Origin: Pseudoalteromonas piscicida | GTDB taxonomy: Bacteria; Pseudomonadota; Gammaproteobacteria; Enterobacterales; Alteromonadaceae | Reading direction: 5' to 3' | Length of the DNA: 39,068 nucleotides | NCBI RefSeq assembly: GCF_002744175.1 | Contig: NZ_NKHF01000013.1 | Coordinates: 1 to 39,068 of the forward strand | Position numbers and translations under genes: made by a program | The notes under the pieces: generated by a model | What the model saw: only the letters and a program-made list of their open reading frames with translations | The model's database searches: none | What the model was told of the DNA's origin: nothing | In this document: one piece after another, positions 1 to 9,309 of the stretch | Layout: each line of letters starts with the position of its first letter | Numbering within the stretch: the stretch's first letter is position 1

Positions 1-734
1 TTACTTCCATCTCGATACTGTAGCTGATAATAACTTGCTCCAGGTACCTTCTGCCAAGAAAGAGAAACTTTTGTCGGATTTATGGACACTGACACATAAG
101 ACGGAGAGGCTGGCACTGGTAAAGGCTTACTTATCCAGTTTGAGGCACTAGACCAAGATGAACAGCCGTGTTCACTGTTACACGCACGCATTCTGTAGTT
201 ACGATTGGAAAGTGTTTCTGTTACGTTATTCCACGTATGAGAACCATTGTAATAACTTCCTCCAGATGTCCCCCAACTCCCATAGCCATCTCGATATTGC
301 AGCTCATAGTAACTAGCACCAGAAACAGTGCCCCATGAAAGATAAGCACTGCTGCCATCGTTATTCATGGAAACTGAGACATAAGAAGGCGTACCTGGAA
401 TAGGTAAAGGCGTACTTATCCAGTTTGACGCACTAGACCAAGACGAGCATACATTGTTACTATCACATGCTCGCATTCGATAATTTCGATTTTGTAAAGT
501 ACCGGTAAATCCGGTCCAATTATGAGTTCCGCCATAATAAGAACTTCCAGAAGTTCCCCAGCTACCATAACCATCTCGATACTGTAACTGGTAGTAACTG
601 GCTCCAGAAACCGTCCCCCAGTCAAGTGTTACTGTTGTACCACTCATTGATACCGACACATAAGAGGGGGTATTGACCGCCAATGCACTCATACTAAACA
701 ACATCGAGGTTAAAAATACAAACTTCTTTAACAT
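1..734 (-). CDS. Secreted fibronectin-III-like tandem repeat protein (partial, C-terminus outside window)
   Basis: The frame opens at an ATG at 734 and runs off the left edge, so only about 244 N-terminal residues are visible. Residues 1-19 form a signal peptide (MLKKF, hydrophobic core, ALA cleavage site). Two complete repeats of about 93 and 95 residues and the start of a third follow. Each begins PSYVSVS, carries the strand motif ASYYQLQYRDG and ends with an arginine-rich strand holding a Cys pair (YRMRAC ... CSSWSSASNW). This layout is typical of Fn3 modules in front of RHS-type surface or secreted proteins. The neighbouring divergent gene is built from similar modules, so an RHS-like C-terminus beyond the edge is possible but not seen. 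Seen: signal peptide and repeats. Inferred: cell-surface or secreted role. Confidence 0.8.
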   Translation of the reverse strand, partial: MLKKFVFLTSMLFSMSALAVNTPSYVSVSMSGTTVTLDWGTVSGASYYQLQYRDGYGSWGTSGSSYYGGTHNWTGFTGTLQNRNYRMRACDSNNVCSSWSSASNWISTPLPIPGTPSYVSVSMNNDGSSAYLSWGTVSGASYYELQYRDGYGSWGTSGGSYYNGSHTWNNVTETLSNRNYRMRACNSEHGCSSWSSASNWISKPLPVPASPSYVSVSINPTKVSLSWQKVPGASYYQLQYRDGS

Positions 735-1126
735 AAGTAATCTCTTGCTCCTATCGAATGCCTAAATTGTTAACATTCAATCATGGTTTGGTTTTTGGCA
801 GACCCCATAAACAACCCCACTCTGCAACCAAAGTAATCCAACTGTTGCTTTATTAAAAAGTCGAGAATATATACATTTTAGGTACAAAATTCAACTAAGA
901 TAGTATTGCTTCTTGAAATCAGGCGATGCCTATGGATTGAAATCCCTCAGAAAATTAATGGGTTCCGTGTGAGTTCAACTAAAACTTCCTGCTTCAATTC
1001 AAATGGGGGATTACAGATTGATACGATTTTCGTTCCTTATTATGATACAATTTTGAGATTGATTATAATTTTAAATAAAACAGAAAGCTCTTTATTCAAA
1101 TCTTTTAGTCTGGAATCTTTACCATC
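735..1126. other. Divergent intergenic region between the two repeat-protein genes
   Basis: About 390 bases separate the starts of the two divergent repeat-protein genes. It is AT-rich and must hold both promoters. The only promoter-like pair I can point to is TTGAGA (1053-1058) and TAAAAC (1076-1081), 17 bases apart, in front of the plus-strand gene; this is a weak match. A short open frame at 906-1130 has no recognisable features and no convincing start. Confidence 0.4.
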
Positions 1127-4100
1127 ATGAAAATAGCCTTTTTTCTAAGCGCCCTTTTTGTCAGTCTTAAAGTCTTTGCTTTAAGCTCACCCTATTTAAG
1201 AATAAACCAATCTATTATCGAAAAAGGGGGTGGGGTCGATTTATCTTGAGCGCTCCAAGTGGAGTTAAGTCTTATAACCTCTGGGTTATAAAACCAGATG
1301 GAGTCAGCACGAATTTCAGAAGAGGCTATACGAGTACTTCATTTCCTCGACGTAATATAAACTTCGTTGGCACACATACTTTCTATGTCGAAGCATGTTC
1401 AGTATCTGTTTGTTCTCGATCAAATTCAGTTTCGCTTACAGTCACCAATCCACCACCTCCAGTGCCGAGTCCCAGTCACTTAGCAGGGTTAAATGTCAGT
1501 AGGTCGAATATAGGTTATGGGGGTTCAGTGAGAATTAACTGGTCTGCTCCATACAATATGAGCGGGTTTCCCGTATATTACGATGTGTATGTCACTAAGC
1601 CAGGTGTAGCTGGTAACCCGCCTGAGAGCTTTTTATGGTTGAATAATACACCTGCGACAAGTGCTACCAGAGAAAACATTTATCGCAGAGGAACAACCCA
1701 AATACAGGTGAGAGCATGTAATCAATACAATCAATGTGGCCCAATGAGCACAACTTCATTCACTGTAAGCGGAGACTTACCACAACCAAGTTTCAGTGTG
1801 AGTAATCAACAAGTAAAAAGAGGAGAAAGTGTTTACTTATCTTGGTCAAATCACATCTACTACAATGAGCCCGTCATCTATACCGTGTATGATGGCGATG
1901 TTCAAATAGCAAGTGGCAGCGATATCCGCTCTCTAAATTATACAATAAACAAACTAGGCTACAGCTATCTATCCATTGCTATGTGCAATAGTTATGGGGA
2001 ATGTAGTGATCGAGCCAAAACCAGAACTCAAATCGAGGTTATACCCACAATAGAAACATCTGTAGTAAAAGCCTTAAAACTTGATAAATATGAGATTGGT
2101 TACGGTGATAGTATAACCGCTTCATGGCAACGCCCCGAAGGCTACACATCTGATGATAAGCTAGTTTACGACATCTATATAACGAAACCCAGCACAATCG
2201 CGACAGAACCAGATGAACGTTTTCTTTGGAAAGATAACCTCACTACAAATTATGTTACAAGAGGCCCTATTTTTAGGCGAAATAAAACAAAAATAGAAGT
2301 TGTTCCCTGCCTTGTTACTGGCGAGTGCGGTTTACCAATGTCCGTCACATATGACCTATCTGGAAACTCACTGCCACAGCCAATTAAGTTTAAAGCAATA
2401 GCTGACAAAGGTTATGTCGGATTTCCAGTCACTTTTGATATTCAAATGCCGAGTAATTTCAGTGAGTCTGTAACAAATCAAATTTGGGTTAAATACCCAA
2501 ACACAAACCAATATAGTCGCTTTGACCCGAGCACAACGCTTAGCACCAAGGGGATGCACTTTTTCCAACTAGAAGTTTGTACTGTTAACCCCCCAAAAAT
2601 ATGTAATAAAAAGCAAGACACTGAGTTTAAACTGGATGTCACTCCATTGGTTGTTGAAAACCTGCGAGTTGATAAGCCTACGATTGAACTTAATCAATAC
2701 GTTAATATTTCTTGGCAAAAGCCGGTAGGAATAAGTCCCGAATTTGTTTACGATGTTTATATCACTAAGCCATCAGCAACAGGAAGTAGTGAAACCGAAA
2801 CACTGCTTTGGCATGACAATACGACTGATATCTCTCTCGATAGAGGGCCTAATTATCGTTTAGGTAAAACTATCGTCGAGGTTGTTCCATGTACTGTTGA
2901 TCAGAAGTGTGGTGAGAAAACACGAGTAGAATATACAGTGAGCGGTGGCAAATTACCGGATCCAGATACTTTTTCCACAGATAAAAATATCTTCTACCGA
3001 GGGCAATGGCCAACATTCTCTTGGCAACTCCCCGAGTTTTATAAAGAGACAACTCGATCCACTTTTTGGGTCAAAAAGCCGTCCTCATCAATGCTGGTGA
3101 AATACAATAAAGGAACACCATTGAACGAGGTTGGATCTTATACTTTTTATCTTGAGCTCTGCGATACACTTCCGACACCCACATGCAGTGATAAGTCTAA
3201 TACTTGGGTTACTGTATCCGTTACAGATAGTGTGGCAGCTATAACAGTAGCAGACTTGCAAGTTGACAAGCCTACGATCAAGTTTGGTGAATCAGTAAAT
3301 ATTTCTTGGCAAAAACCTCAAAAAATTAATGAGTCTTTAACTTACAATGTTTACATTACCAAGCCAAGTGCCATAAGTGGTAAACCCGATGAAACATTCT
3401 TGTGGCAACGCAACTTTACTGGTACTCAGTTACAGCGCGGACCCAACTACAGAGTTGGCGGAGCAATTATCGTGGAAGTAGAGCCTTGTTTGCAAAACGG
3501 AGGCTGTGGTTCAAAAGTGTCAACAAGCTATCGAATATCCGATTCACAGTTGCCAAAAGTATCATTTATAAACGTTCCAGAGCATTTTATACTAGAACAA
3601 AGCATTTTCCTAAACTGGCAGATACACGAACTCTTCAAGGAACATGCCACATATTTATTATATGTGCGTGAACCTGGCAGCAATAACTTAAACTTACTAG
3701 GAGAATTTGATTCAACTTTTCAAGTTTTAAGTTCTAAATATGATTTAACTAAGTCGGGAGTATACAAGTTTTATGTAAAAGCCTGTCTTACTGGTAAAAA
3801 TAAGAATATTTGTAGCGATCTAGCCTCCTCAGAGCTAGTATTATCGGTAAAAAATGAACGCTTTGCCATTACCTTGAAAGATAAGATCATCAGCTGGAAA
3901 GCTATTTCAGGCGCACAAAAAATTGAGTTACAACGCGCTAAATGCAGTTCCAAAGCAAACTGCAATCGATTTAGTCAGCAAAAGTGGTCAGAAATCCAAG
4001 GAGTTATTGCGAAAGCAACTAGTTATACCATTGACGATGACCTTCATGGTAACTATATATATCGTGGAAGAACGTGCTTTCAGAGAAATAGTTGTACACA

Positions 4101-4188
4101 ATGGAGCTATGCAACTGATATGAAAGAGAAAAAAGTCATATTCATTCATACGGACTTACTTGGTAGCCCTATCACTGAAACCCAATAA
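1127..4188 (+). pseudogene. Ig/Fn3-repeat RHS-type secreted protein, frameshifted after the signal peptide and truncated at the RHS core
   Basis: An ATG at 1127 starts a signal peptide (MKIAFFLSALFVSLKVFA) followed by the start of an Ig-like module, but the frame hits TGA at 1247-1249. The rest of the module continues in another frame, open from 1246 to 4188 (980 residues). Other modules read 'SW' at the break point, so the parent was probably TCT TGG AGC and one G has been lost near 1248. The long frame holds one partial module, four paired Ig-like modules of about 196 residues per pair (motifs YDVYITKPS, RGPNYR and paired cysteines), then a final Fn3-like module. It ends in HTDLLGSPITETQ, the conserved opening of the RHS-associated core, directly followed by TAA, so the core and any toxin tip are missing. 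If 1246 (TTG) were used as a start, the product would lack a signal peptide. Probably a dead gene, unless the missing base is a sequencing error. Confidence 0.8.
1480..3860 (+). repeat. Four tandem copies of a ~590-base paired Ig-module unit
   Basis: Equivalent points recur at about 1487, 2077, 2668 and 3262, a spacing of 588-594 bases. Each unit encodes a first module (DKPTI..., NISWQKP, VYITKPS, a W-containing strand, RGPNYR, VEVVPC) and a second, more divergent module ending in a Cys-containing strand. Units 3 and 4 are the most alike at DNA level, for example near 2668-2720 and 3262-3315, which suggests recent duplication or gene conversion between them. Confidence 0.75.
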
Positions 4189-4320
4189 GTCAAAACAGCC
4201 CAGCCTTCTATATAAGCAGGCTAGGTTTGGTCTGCTTTGATCAGGCCGAACAGTGTAAGAAGGGAATATAATGTGTTGCCGCCTTCCCATAAAATGAGGC
4301 TGGCATAGTTGGTCTGTTAA

Positions 4321-4509
4321 TCATAAAGGATGATTTTCGGCGGCAAGGATGCTCACAACCTTCTCAAGCAACGCTTTCTTTCAAATAGGAAGTTGGCTAA
4401 CGTGCAAGTTGTATTTTTATGCTAACTCAGCTACCTTTTCGTTGCTTTATACAGCACAAAGTGCCACTTTGGTTTTACACTCAGGAGGGCTTCTATGTTT
4501 CCTAGTCAT
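4321..4509 (-). pseudogene. Decayed IS3-family transposase OrfA fragment
   Basis: On the minus strand, reading from an ATG at 4509 to TGA at 4321 gives 63 codons with three internal stops (codons 21, 31 and 43). The residues between them match the HTH region of IS3-family OrfA: a start rich in Arg/Lys, a KTKVAL motif, KVAELA, KYNLHVSQL, then KKALLEKVVSILAAE. The family usually reads like 'KAKVALEAIKG..TVAELA.KY.VHP.QI..WKK.LLE'. A typical OrfA is roughly 90-100 residues, so the C-terminus is missing, and no OrfB is present. The overlapping plus-strand open frame (101 codons) is a shadow of this relic. Terminal inverted repeats were not identified. It lies about 130 bases past the broken RHS gene. 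Confidence 0.75.
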
Positions 4510-4674
4510 AATCTGCACCAGTATTTTTGGTTACTATAAAAACAGATCAATCCAAAATCGTGTCCGAATTTGGGGCCTGCTTTTTGGCAATACCCGTATA
4601 GAAGCATTCCTCTCCAATTGGGTAGAAGCCTATTATCTTCTAGCTCCAATATAATACAATTTATTTCGTCGGCG

Positions 4675-4713
4675 AGAAGAGCACGCCTCCTTCAGCGGTT
4701 GGCTTGCTCTTCT
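4675..4713. terminator. Strong inverted repeat, possible bidirectional terminator
   Basis: AGAAGAGCA (4675-4683) pairs perfectly with TGCTCTTCT (4705-4713), and the arms extend inward (GCC/GGC) past one mismatch. It lies just after the stop of the minus-strand acyltransferase gene and downstream of the plus-strand repeat gene. There is no long T-run on either side, so terminator function is inferred from position and stem strength. Confidence 0.45.
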
Positions 4714-4749
4714 ACGCGCCCCAATGAATAACGCAATTATTATCTGAAA

Positions 4750-6651
4750 TCAGGGTGCAGTCTTAATTAGCTCATTTTCAATTATAGCTTTTGACATAAC
4801 ATGAATTCCCAGAGCACTCAGATGTCCACCATCCCAAATATAGGGTTCGACTCCATCGTTTAGCCGACACTTATTTTCATCAGAACAGAAGATAGAATAT
4901 TTATCAAAAACTTCGGCTTTCGGCCTAAGCTTTGCTATCTTGTTGTTGATTCCAAGCACCTCAACATTACGCCCCGACAATAAAGAATAGGAATCTCTCA
5001 CCTCTCCACTCTTTATAGCCAAATCAACAATATCCTTATCAATCCGAGGCCCAGCGTTAACAACATAAACTGGGATATCACCATAAACGTTCTTGTTGAT
5101 ATCCTCTATCATTGAGCTTAACCCCTTTCCATCACCATATAATGAAGCTAATATAATCCCTTTAATTTTTTCGTTACCTAAGATAAAGGTGTCTCGAAGC
5201 TCATTTAAAAGCTTAAAACAGTGCACTCCTCCCTGTTTCTTTGCTTTGTACTCTGTTGGCACACATGAACTTTGATGCAGCATTGAGAAGTTCAAATTAG
5301 GATAAGCGATAAACAAAGAGTGAAGAAAGTCTCTACCGTGGCTATCACCAATGACCAAATACCCACCATCCCCAAGTTTATAATTAAGACAATCAGAAAT
5401 TGATTTGATATTTTGCATATCACCATCTAGAGTACATAAATCAACCTCATTATAAACTTCATTATTGTTACTAAAGGCTCTCATTAAGTTATTTCTGTAA
5501 TAACTCTCTGCATCAACTCTGTTAACGTATAGACTTTTCAAATCTTTTATATCGAATCTACTCAAAAAGCCATTCTCATTGAAAACCCCAACCCCGAGGA
5601 TACCAATGAAAATAGTTAACAAAACCGGTTTTAGCTTTAAAAATCCAAAAAACCCTTTAGCATTCCTTACCAGCCTTAAACTTTCTATATACCTACTACT
5701 AAGAAAACCAAGTAAGATAGAAATCAATAAACCTAGATATGTAAAATAAGCACTCAAAGAAAAGTAATATATAGCAACAACAATAGGCCAATGCCAAAGA
5801 TAGATTGAGTATGACCACTTACCAATTGACTGAAACACAGCATTTCCAGTTATGATGCTGTCATTTCTGTTAGCTTGAATAAGCAAAAACGTTCCAAAAA
5901 CAGGAAGGATAGCCAAATAACCTGGCCATAAATTATCTTGAGAAATAAAGATGTACGACAAAACTATTAATATAAGACCAGTCCATTCGACCACTTTTTT
6001 CCTACTCTCAGAAAAGTTCAGTGGATACAGGTAGGCTACGCCGCCAAGCATCATTTCCCAAGCTCTTGTCGGTAAAAGGTAGTAGGCAGGGTTTGGAAAC
6101 TTATACGTTGCCAATACACATAAAATAAAGCCTAAAGTAGCTCCAATTAGAATCACCATTTTCATCGTTTTTAGAGATATAAACTTTCTCATAGCAACCA
6201 ATACTAAGGGATAGATTATATAAAACTGCCATTCAACAGATAACGACCAAGTGTGTAAAAGCCATTTTTCGTGTGAGGCTGCATCAAAATACCCAGACTC
6301 ACGCCAATATGTAATATTAGATACAAATCCGATACTGCTTGCAGCATGTTTCCCTAGCGCTGCGTAATCAATAGGAGGAAGAAAAAACCACCCGAAAACG
6401 AGTAAAGCAAAACACAGAGCCCCCAAAGCAGGTATGATTCTATTCGCTCTTGCTATGTAGAATTGTGTAATGGAAAAGTTTCCTTGATCGAGGCCCTTAA
6501 AAATGATCCCTGTCATTAGAAAACCAGAAATTACAAAAAAAACATCAACACCAGCGAAACCACCAGGGGCCCAATTAGAGTTAAAGTGAAACAAAACTAC
6601 GGCGATTACCGCAATCGCTCTTAACCCATTTATATCTTTTCTAAACTGCAC
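4750..6651 (-). CDS. Membrane O-acyltransferase (acyltransferase_3, OafA/YrhL-like) with C-terminal SGNH domain
   Basis: This 633-residue protein opens with the classic acyltransferase-3 start (YRxDINGLRAIAV type, here FRKDINGLRAIAVIAVVLFHF) and a second signature, FFVISGFLMT. About ten membrane helices span roughly residues 10-375. A soluble SGNH-hydrolase-like domain follows, with a GDSHGRD block for the catalytic Ser and a late DGGHLSALG block carrying the Asp/His pair. Such two-domain proteins transfer acetyl or other acyl groups to O-antigen, capsule or exopolysaccharide sugars; the exact substrate cannot be read from the sequence. The start is GTG at 6651, where the conserved N-terminus begins. 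It stands alone, not in a polysaccharide cluster, and downstream is the inverted repeat at 4675-4713. Family assignment is firm, target is unknown. Confidence 0.9.
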   Translation of the reverse strand: MQFRKDINGLRAIAVIAVVLFHFNSNWAPGGFAGVDVFFVISGFLMTGIIFKGLDQGNFSITQFYIARANRIIPALGALCFALLVFGWFFLPPIDYAALGKHAASSIGFVSNITYWRESGYFDAASHEKWLLHTWSLSVEWQFYIIYPLVLVAMRKFISLKTMKMVILIGATLGFILCVLATYKFPNPAYYLLPTRAWEMMLGGVAYLYPLNFSESRKKVVEWTGLILIVLSYIFISQDNLWPGYLAILPVFGTFLLIQANRNDSIITGNAVFQSIGKWSYSIYLWHWPIVVAIYYFSLSAYFTYLGLLISILLGFLSSRYIESLRLVRNAKGFFGFLKLKPVLLTIFIGILGVGVFNENGFLSRFDIKDLKSLYVNRVDAESYYRNNLMRAFSNNNEVYNEVDLCTLDGDMQNIKSISDCLNYKLGDGGYLVIGDSHGRDFLHSLFIAYPNLNFSMLHQSSCVPTEYKAKKQGGVHCFKLLNELRDTFILGNEKIKGIILASLYGDGKGLSSMIEDINKNVYGDIPVYVVNAGPRIDKDIVDLAIKSGEVRDSYSLLSGRNVEVLGINNKIAKLRPKAEVFDKYSIFCSDENKCRLNDGVEPYIWDGGHLSALGIHVMSKAIIENELIKTAP

Positions 6652-7004
6652 TACTCAAAGCCAATATATAAAATAAAAGTGCATATTTTATAATAAATAT
6701 GACCCGTGGAAAACTAGGAGTATCAAAAAATTGCAACTGTCTTGCGAGCTCAAAAGGTGTAAAAAGCACTTTGAGCCATTAAAAATAAGCTCCACTCACA
6801 TAATCAACAAGGCAGGATCAATTCCCCCTAAAGTGCAACGTCGAGTCTGCAACTGACTACTAATAGAAATCTCTGGACTCGAGGACCTAACCCGATATTG
6901 GCGAAAAGCCAACTTTGCTTCGGTTCAAAAGAGACTAATCGAAATTTTGCTAGCAATACCACACTCAAGCGTCTACATTTTTACTCTATAAAACAGTTAA
7001 ATAA
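6652..7004. other. Intergenic region upstream of two divergent genes
   Basis: These 353 bases lie between the acyltransferase start (minus) and the alcohol dehydrogenase start (plus). They contain an imperfect hairpin at 6748-6776 (GCTCAAAAGGTG against CACTTTGAGC). No convincing gene is visible. The stretch 6790-6930 read on the minus strand is unusually open but matches nothing I recognise. Confidence 0.4.
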
Positions 7005-8222
7005 ATGACACCCATGATAATGAACTGGTTTTACCGGATTTACCACTTTGCACTCAAGTGCATCGTTATTTTTATTGGCATTCCAAACCCAAAACTGCAT
7101 CAAGGCAAACAAGGGTTGTCGGATGCAATTGCAGCACTAGGACTACAAAAAGGGGATCCTGTGCTGGTCGTCACCGACCAAGCACTGTTAAAGCTTAACT
7201 TGCATCAAGTAGTGGAAGATGCACTTAAACAAGCAGGCCTAGTAAGCCACTATTACGCAGACATCTTGCCAAATCCAACGGTTGAAAACGTCGAAAATGG
7301 TTTAGCCGCGTATCAACAACATCAATGCAAAGGGATTATTTCTCTCGGAGGAGGCTCGGTATTAGACAGTGGTAAGTTAATTGGCGCTCGCGCCGTAAAG
7401 CCAAATAAGCGCGTCACTCAGTTAAAGGGATTATTTAAAGTACTAAAGCGCTTGCCTCCTAACATTGCTATTCCCACTACAGCAGGAACCGGGTCTGAGA
7501 CCACAGTTGCGGCTGTTGTAAATGATCCGGCTCGCAACAGCAAATACGCTGCCACCGACTTCTGCTTGGTGCCACATCATGCCGTCTTGCTGCCCGAACT
7601 TACCACGAGTATGCCAGCAAATATCACGGCCACTACCGCCATTGATGCGCTCACTCATGCTATCGAAGCGTTACTGAGCATTAACTGCCTTAAATTCAGC
7701 CGAGAACGTGCTTTAAATGCCTGCCGTGCCATTTTTGAGTATTTACCAAAAGCACAACAAGACCCTTTTGATGTCACCGCCAGAGGCCAACTATTACTGG
7801 CCTCACACTATGCAGGACAAGCTTTTACTAGAACCTCGGTAGGTTATGTACACGCAATCTCTCACCAATTGAGCGCGCGCTATGGTACACCTCACGGTTT
7901 GGCCAATGCGGTGTTATTAATGCCGGTATTAACCTGGTATGGCGACCGAATTAATCAACAACTCGCTCTTATTGCTAGGCATTGCGGGTTAACCTCGCTC
8001 GATTATCCTGTAGAGCGACAAGCTGATGATCTTTTAAATCATATACAAGCTTTATTGCACGACTTGCAAATCCAAACTAGGTTAAACGAAGTGTTACCCC
8101 ATGATGCAGCACACCTTGCTGAGCTGGCCCTTAAAGAAGCGCATCCAGATTATCCCGTTCCGCATTTTATGGATCCCTATGCCTGCCAGCGTATTATCAA
8201 GGAGATAGCAACAGCCTCCTAA
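7005..8222 (+). CDS. Iron-containing alcohol dehydrogenase (group III)
   Basis: The 405-residue product has the Fe-ADH fold. A Rossmann-like NAD-binding half carries GGGSVLDSGKLIGA (about 115-128) and PTTAGTGSETT (157-167). A helical half carries the metal site: D214 and H218 in TAIDALTHAIEA, H283 in the HAISHQL block and H297 in TPHG. All four usual metal ligands are present, so it should be active, oxidising or reducing a primary alcohol/aldehyde pair with NAD(P). The first ~28 residues are hydrophobic and extend beyond the usual family start. A second ATG at 7014 is an equally good start, and no clear ribosome site distinguishes them. It is followed at once by the hairpin at 8266-8285, so it is probably monocistronic. 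Substrate unknown. Confidence 0.9.
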   Translation: MTPMIMNWFYRIYHFALKCIVIFIGIPNPKLHQGKQGLSDAIAALGLQKGDPVLVVTDQALLKLNLHQVVEDALKQAGLVSHYYADILPNPTVENVENGLAAYQQHQCKGIISLGGGSVLDSGKLIGARAVKPNKRVTQLKGLFKVLKRLPPNIAIPTTAGTGSETTVAAVVNDPARNSKYAATDFCLVPHHAVLLPELTTSMPANITATTAIDALTHAIEALLSINCLKFSRERALNACRAIFEYLPKAQQDPFDVTARGQLLLASHYAGQAFTRTSVGYVHAISHQLSARYGTPHGLANAVLLMPVLTWYGDRINQQLALIARHCGLTSLDYPVERQADDLLNHIQALLHDLQIQTRLNEVLPHDAAHLAELALKEAHPDYPVPHFMDPYACQRIIKEIATAS

Positions 8223-8265
8223 TCAACTCAACTTTAATGACTCCATATACAAGTTAAGTTAAAAA

Positions 8266-8285
8266 GTGGGCCGAGTCTGGCTCAC
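8266..8285. terminator. Bidirectional rho-independent terminator
   Basis: GTGGGCC (8266-8272) pairs with GGCTCAC (8279-8285) through seven pairs including one G-U, with a 6-base loop. Plus-strand reading leads into CTTTAGGTTTTTT; minus-strand reading leads into TTTTTAACTT. It sits between the convergent ends of the alcohol dehydrogenase and cytochrome b genes, and the latter's stop codon lies inside the stem. Confidence 0.7.
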
Positions 8286-8989
8286 TCTTTAGGTTTTTTA
8301 GGTAAGTATTTTATGCCCGAGATCATCCCCGACACTAAAGCACTTTTCTCTCGCCTCTCAGCAACAATAACACCAGCAACATGTAAAGGAATAAGTATCA
8401 ATAAACCATAAAAAGCATAAACATGAGCCGTTATGAATGGCTTCCTAAAGGCTCGCATTGCTTTATATTTTTGCACGTTTACGTTTTCTTTGGAATAAGG
8501 CCGGATCTGTTGAACTTGTGCTTGGTCAACCGCAATACTCTTAGCAAAATAATTGCCAAATGGCGGGTAATAAATGTCTGTTCCCGCCAAAATTAAGCCA
8601 CTCGCCGCTTGCACTGACATTAGCAACAGCATAGCTGCTATCATCAGCTTTCCTGCGGGGTTATGGCCTTTATGCACAGTATCTTTATTGCGAAAAAAGT
8701 GCATCAATTCCCGGCTAAACCCCTGATAAAATGGCAACATCTTACCAAAGCGTTCATACCCCGAGCCAATCAGCCCAAAGATCAGCCGCACAAACAGATT
8801 CAGTGCAAAAACATAACCTACCGTTACATGCAGCGTTTTCAACAAAACTTTGCCATCGCTGGTAATACCCAACGTTTTGCCATTGAGGATAATTAGGCCA
8901 ATAACTATTAGTAGCAATATCGCAATAACATTAACCCAGTGAAATACCCTAATAGGCGCACTCCACACTTTGATTGCTTCTCTGTTCAT
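8282..8989 (-). CDS. Cytochrome b561-type membrane protein, last gene of the RND operon
   Basis: The 235-residue protein begins with the KVWSAPIRVFHWVN signature of the bacterial cytochrome b561 / Ni,Fe-hydrogenase b-subunit family. Four membrane helices are visible (about 15-35, 50-70, 110-132, 190-212). Candidate haem-ligand histidines lie in FHW, LHVTVGY, ITAHVYAFYG and IPLHVAG. The start ATG at 8989 has a good ribosome site (AGAGGT). It begins 12 bases after the DUF3240 stop, so it is co-transcribed with the efflux genes. A haem b electron carrier in a metal-efflux operon suggests redox handling at the membrane, but that link is inference. Downstream is the terminator at 8266-8285. Confidence 0.85.
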   Translation of the reverse strand: MNREAIKVWSAPIRVFHWVNVIAILLLIVIGLIILNGKTLGITSDGKVLLKTLHVTVGYVFALNLFVRLIFGLIGSGYERFGKMLPFYQGFSRELMHFFRNKDTVHKGHNPAGKLMIAAMLLLMSVQAASGLILAGTDIYYPPFGNYFAKSIAVDQAQVQQIRPYSKENVNVQKYKAMRAFRKPFITAHVYAFYGLLILIPLHVAGVIVAERREKSALVSGMISGIKYLPKKPKE

Positions 8990-9000
8990 ACAGACCTCTA

Positions 9001-9309
9001 TTAGTTTAAATGTCCCGCTTCATCAAGCCTAGTGCGCCAATAACGAATACGTGACGGTGCTAATAACTGAGCCAGACTGATCCGTAGAGGATCTAACAGT
9101 CCGTCTTCGATGAGAACTTCAAATCTTTCCATACTTTTGTATCCTCTAACCTGCTCTGCGAGATCAAACTCACTGTGCTCCTTGCTATAGCCTTGAATCG
9201 ACACAATACTAAACCCCGAGATCCCTTCGTAAGCCATAAGGTGATCGGTAACCCTATCTTTTAGTTGCTTAGGCACAATAAAGGTAAACAATGACAATTG
9301 TTCAGCCAT
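9001..9309 (-). CDS. DUF3240 family protein of metal-RND operons
   Basis: This short soluble protein (102 residues) begins MAEQLSLFTFIVPKQLKDRV and contains the GISGFSI and LLAPSRIRYWRT blocks typical of DUF3240. Such small proteins are commonly encoded beside CusA/CzcA-like pumps and have a PII-like (GlnB-like) ferredoxin fold; a sensing or regulatory role is supposed but unproven. I chose ATG 9309 over the upstream GTG at 9324 because GGAG sits well in front of it and the gene then overlaps the pump gene by 8 bases (ATGGCTGA), a common coupling arrangement. Confidence 0.8.
   Translation of the reverse strand: MAEQLSLFTFIVPKQLKDRVTDHLMAYEGISGFSIVSIQGYSKEHSEFDLAEQVRGYKSMERFEVLIEDGLLDPLRISLAQLLAPSRIRYWRTRLDEAGHLN

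Noticed and set aside
906..1130. 74-codon plus-strand open frame ahead of the repeat gene
   Set aside because: No good start or ribosome site, no recognisable motif, and it lies in a region that must contain two promoters.
4349..4654. 101-codon hydrophobic plus-strand open frame
   Set aside because: It is the complement of the IS3 orfA relic; the minus strand carries recognisable OrfA residues while this frame matches nothing.
6790..6930. Unusually open minus-strand reading resembling a transposase tail
   Set aside because: No recognisable motif; too short and too unlike any family I know to claim.
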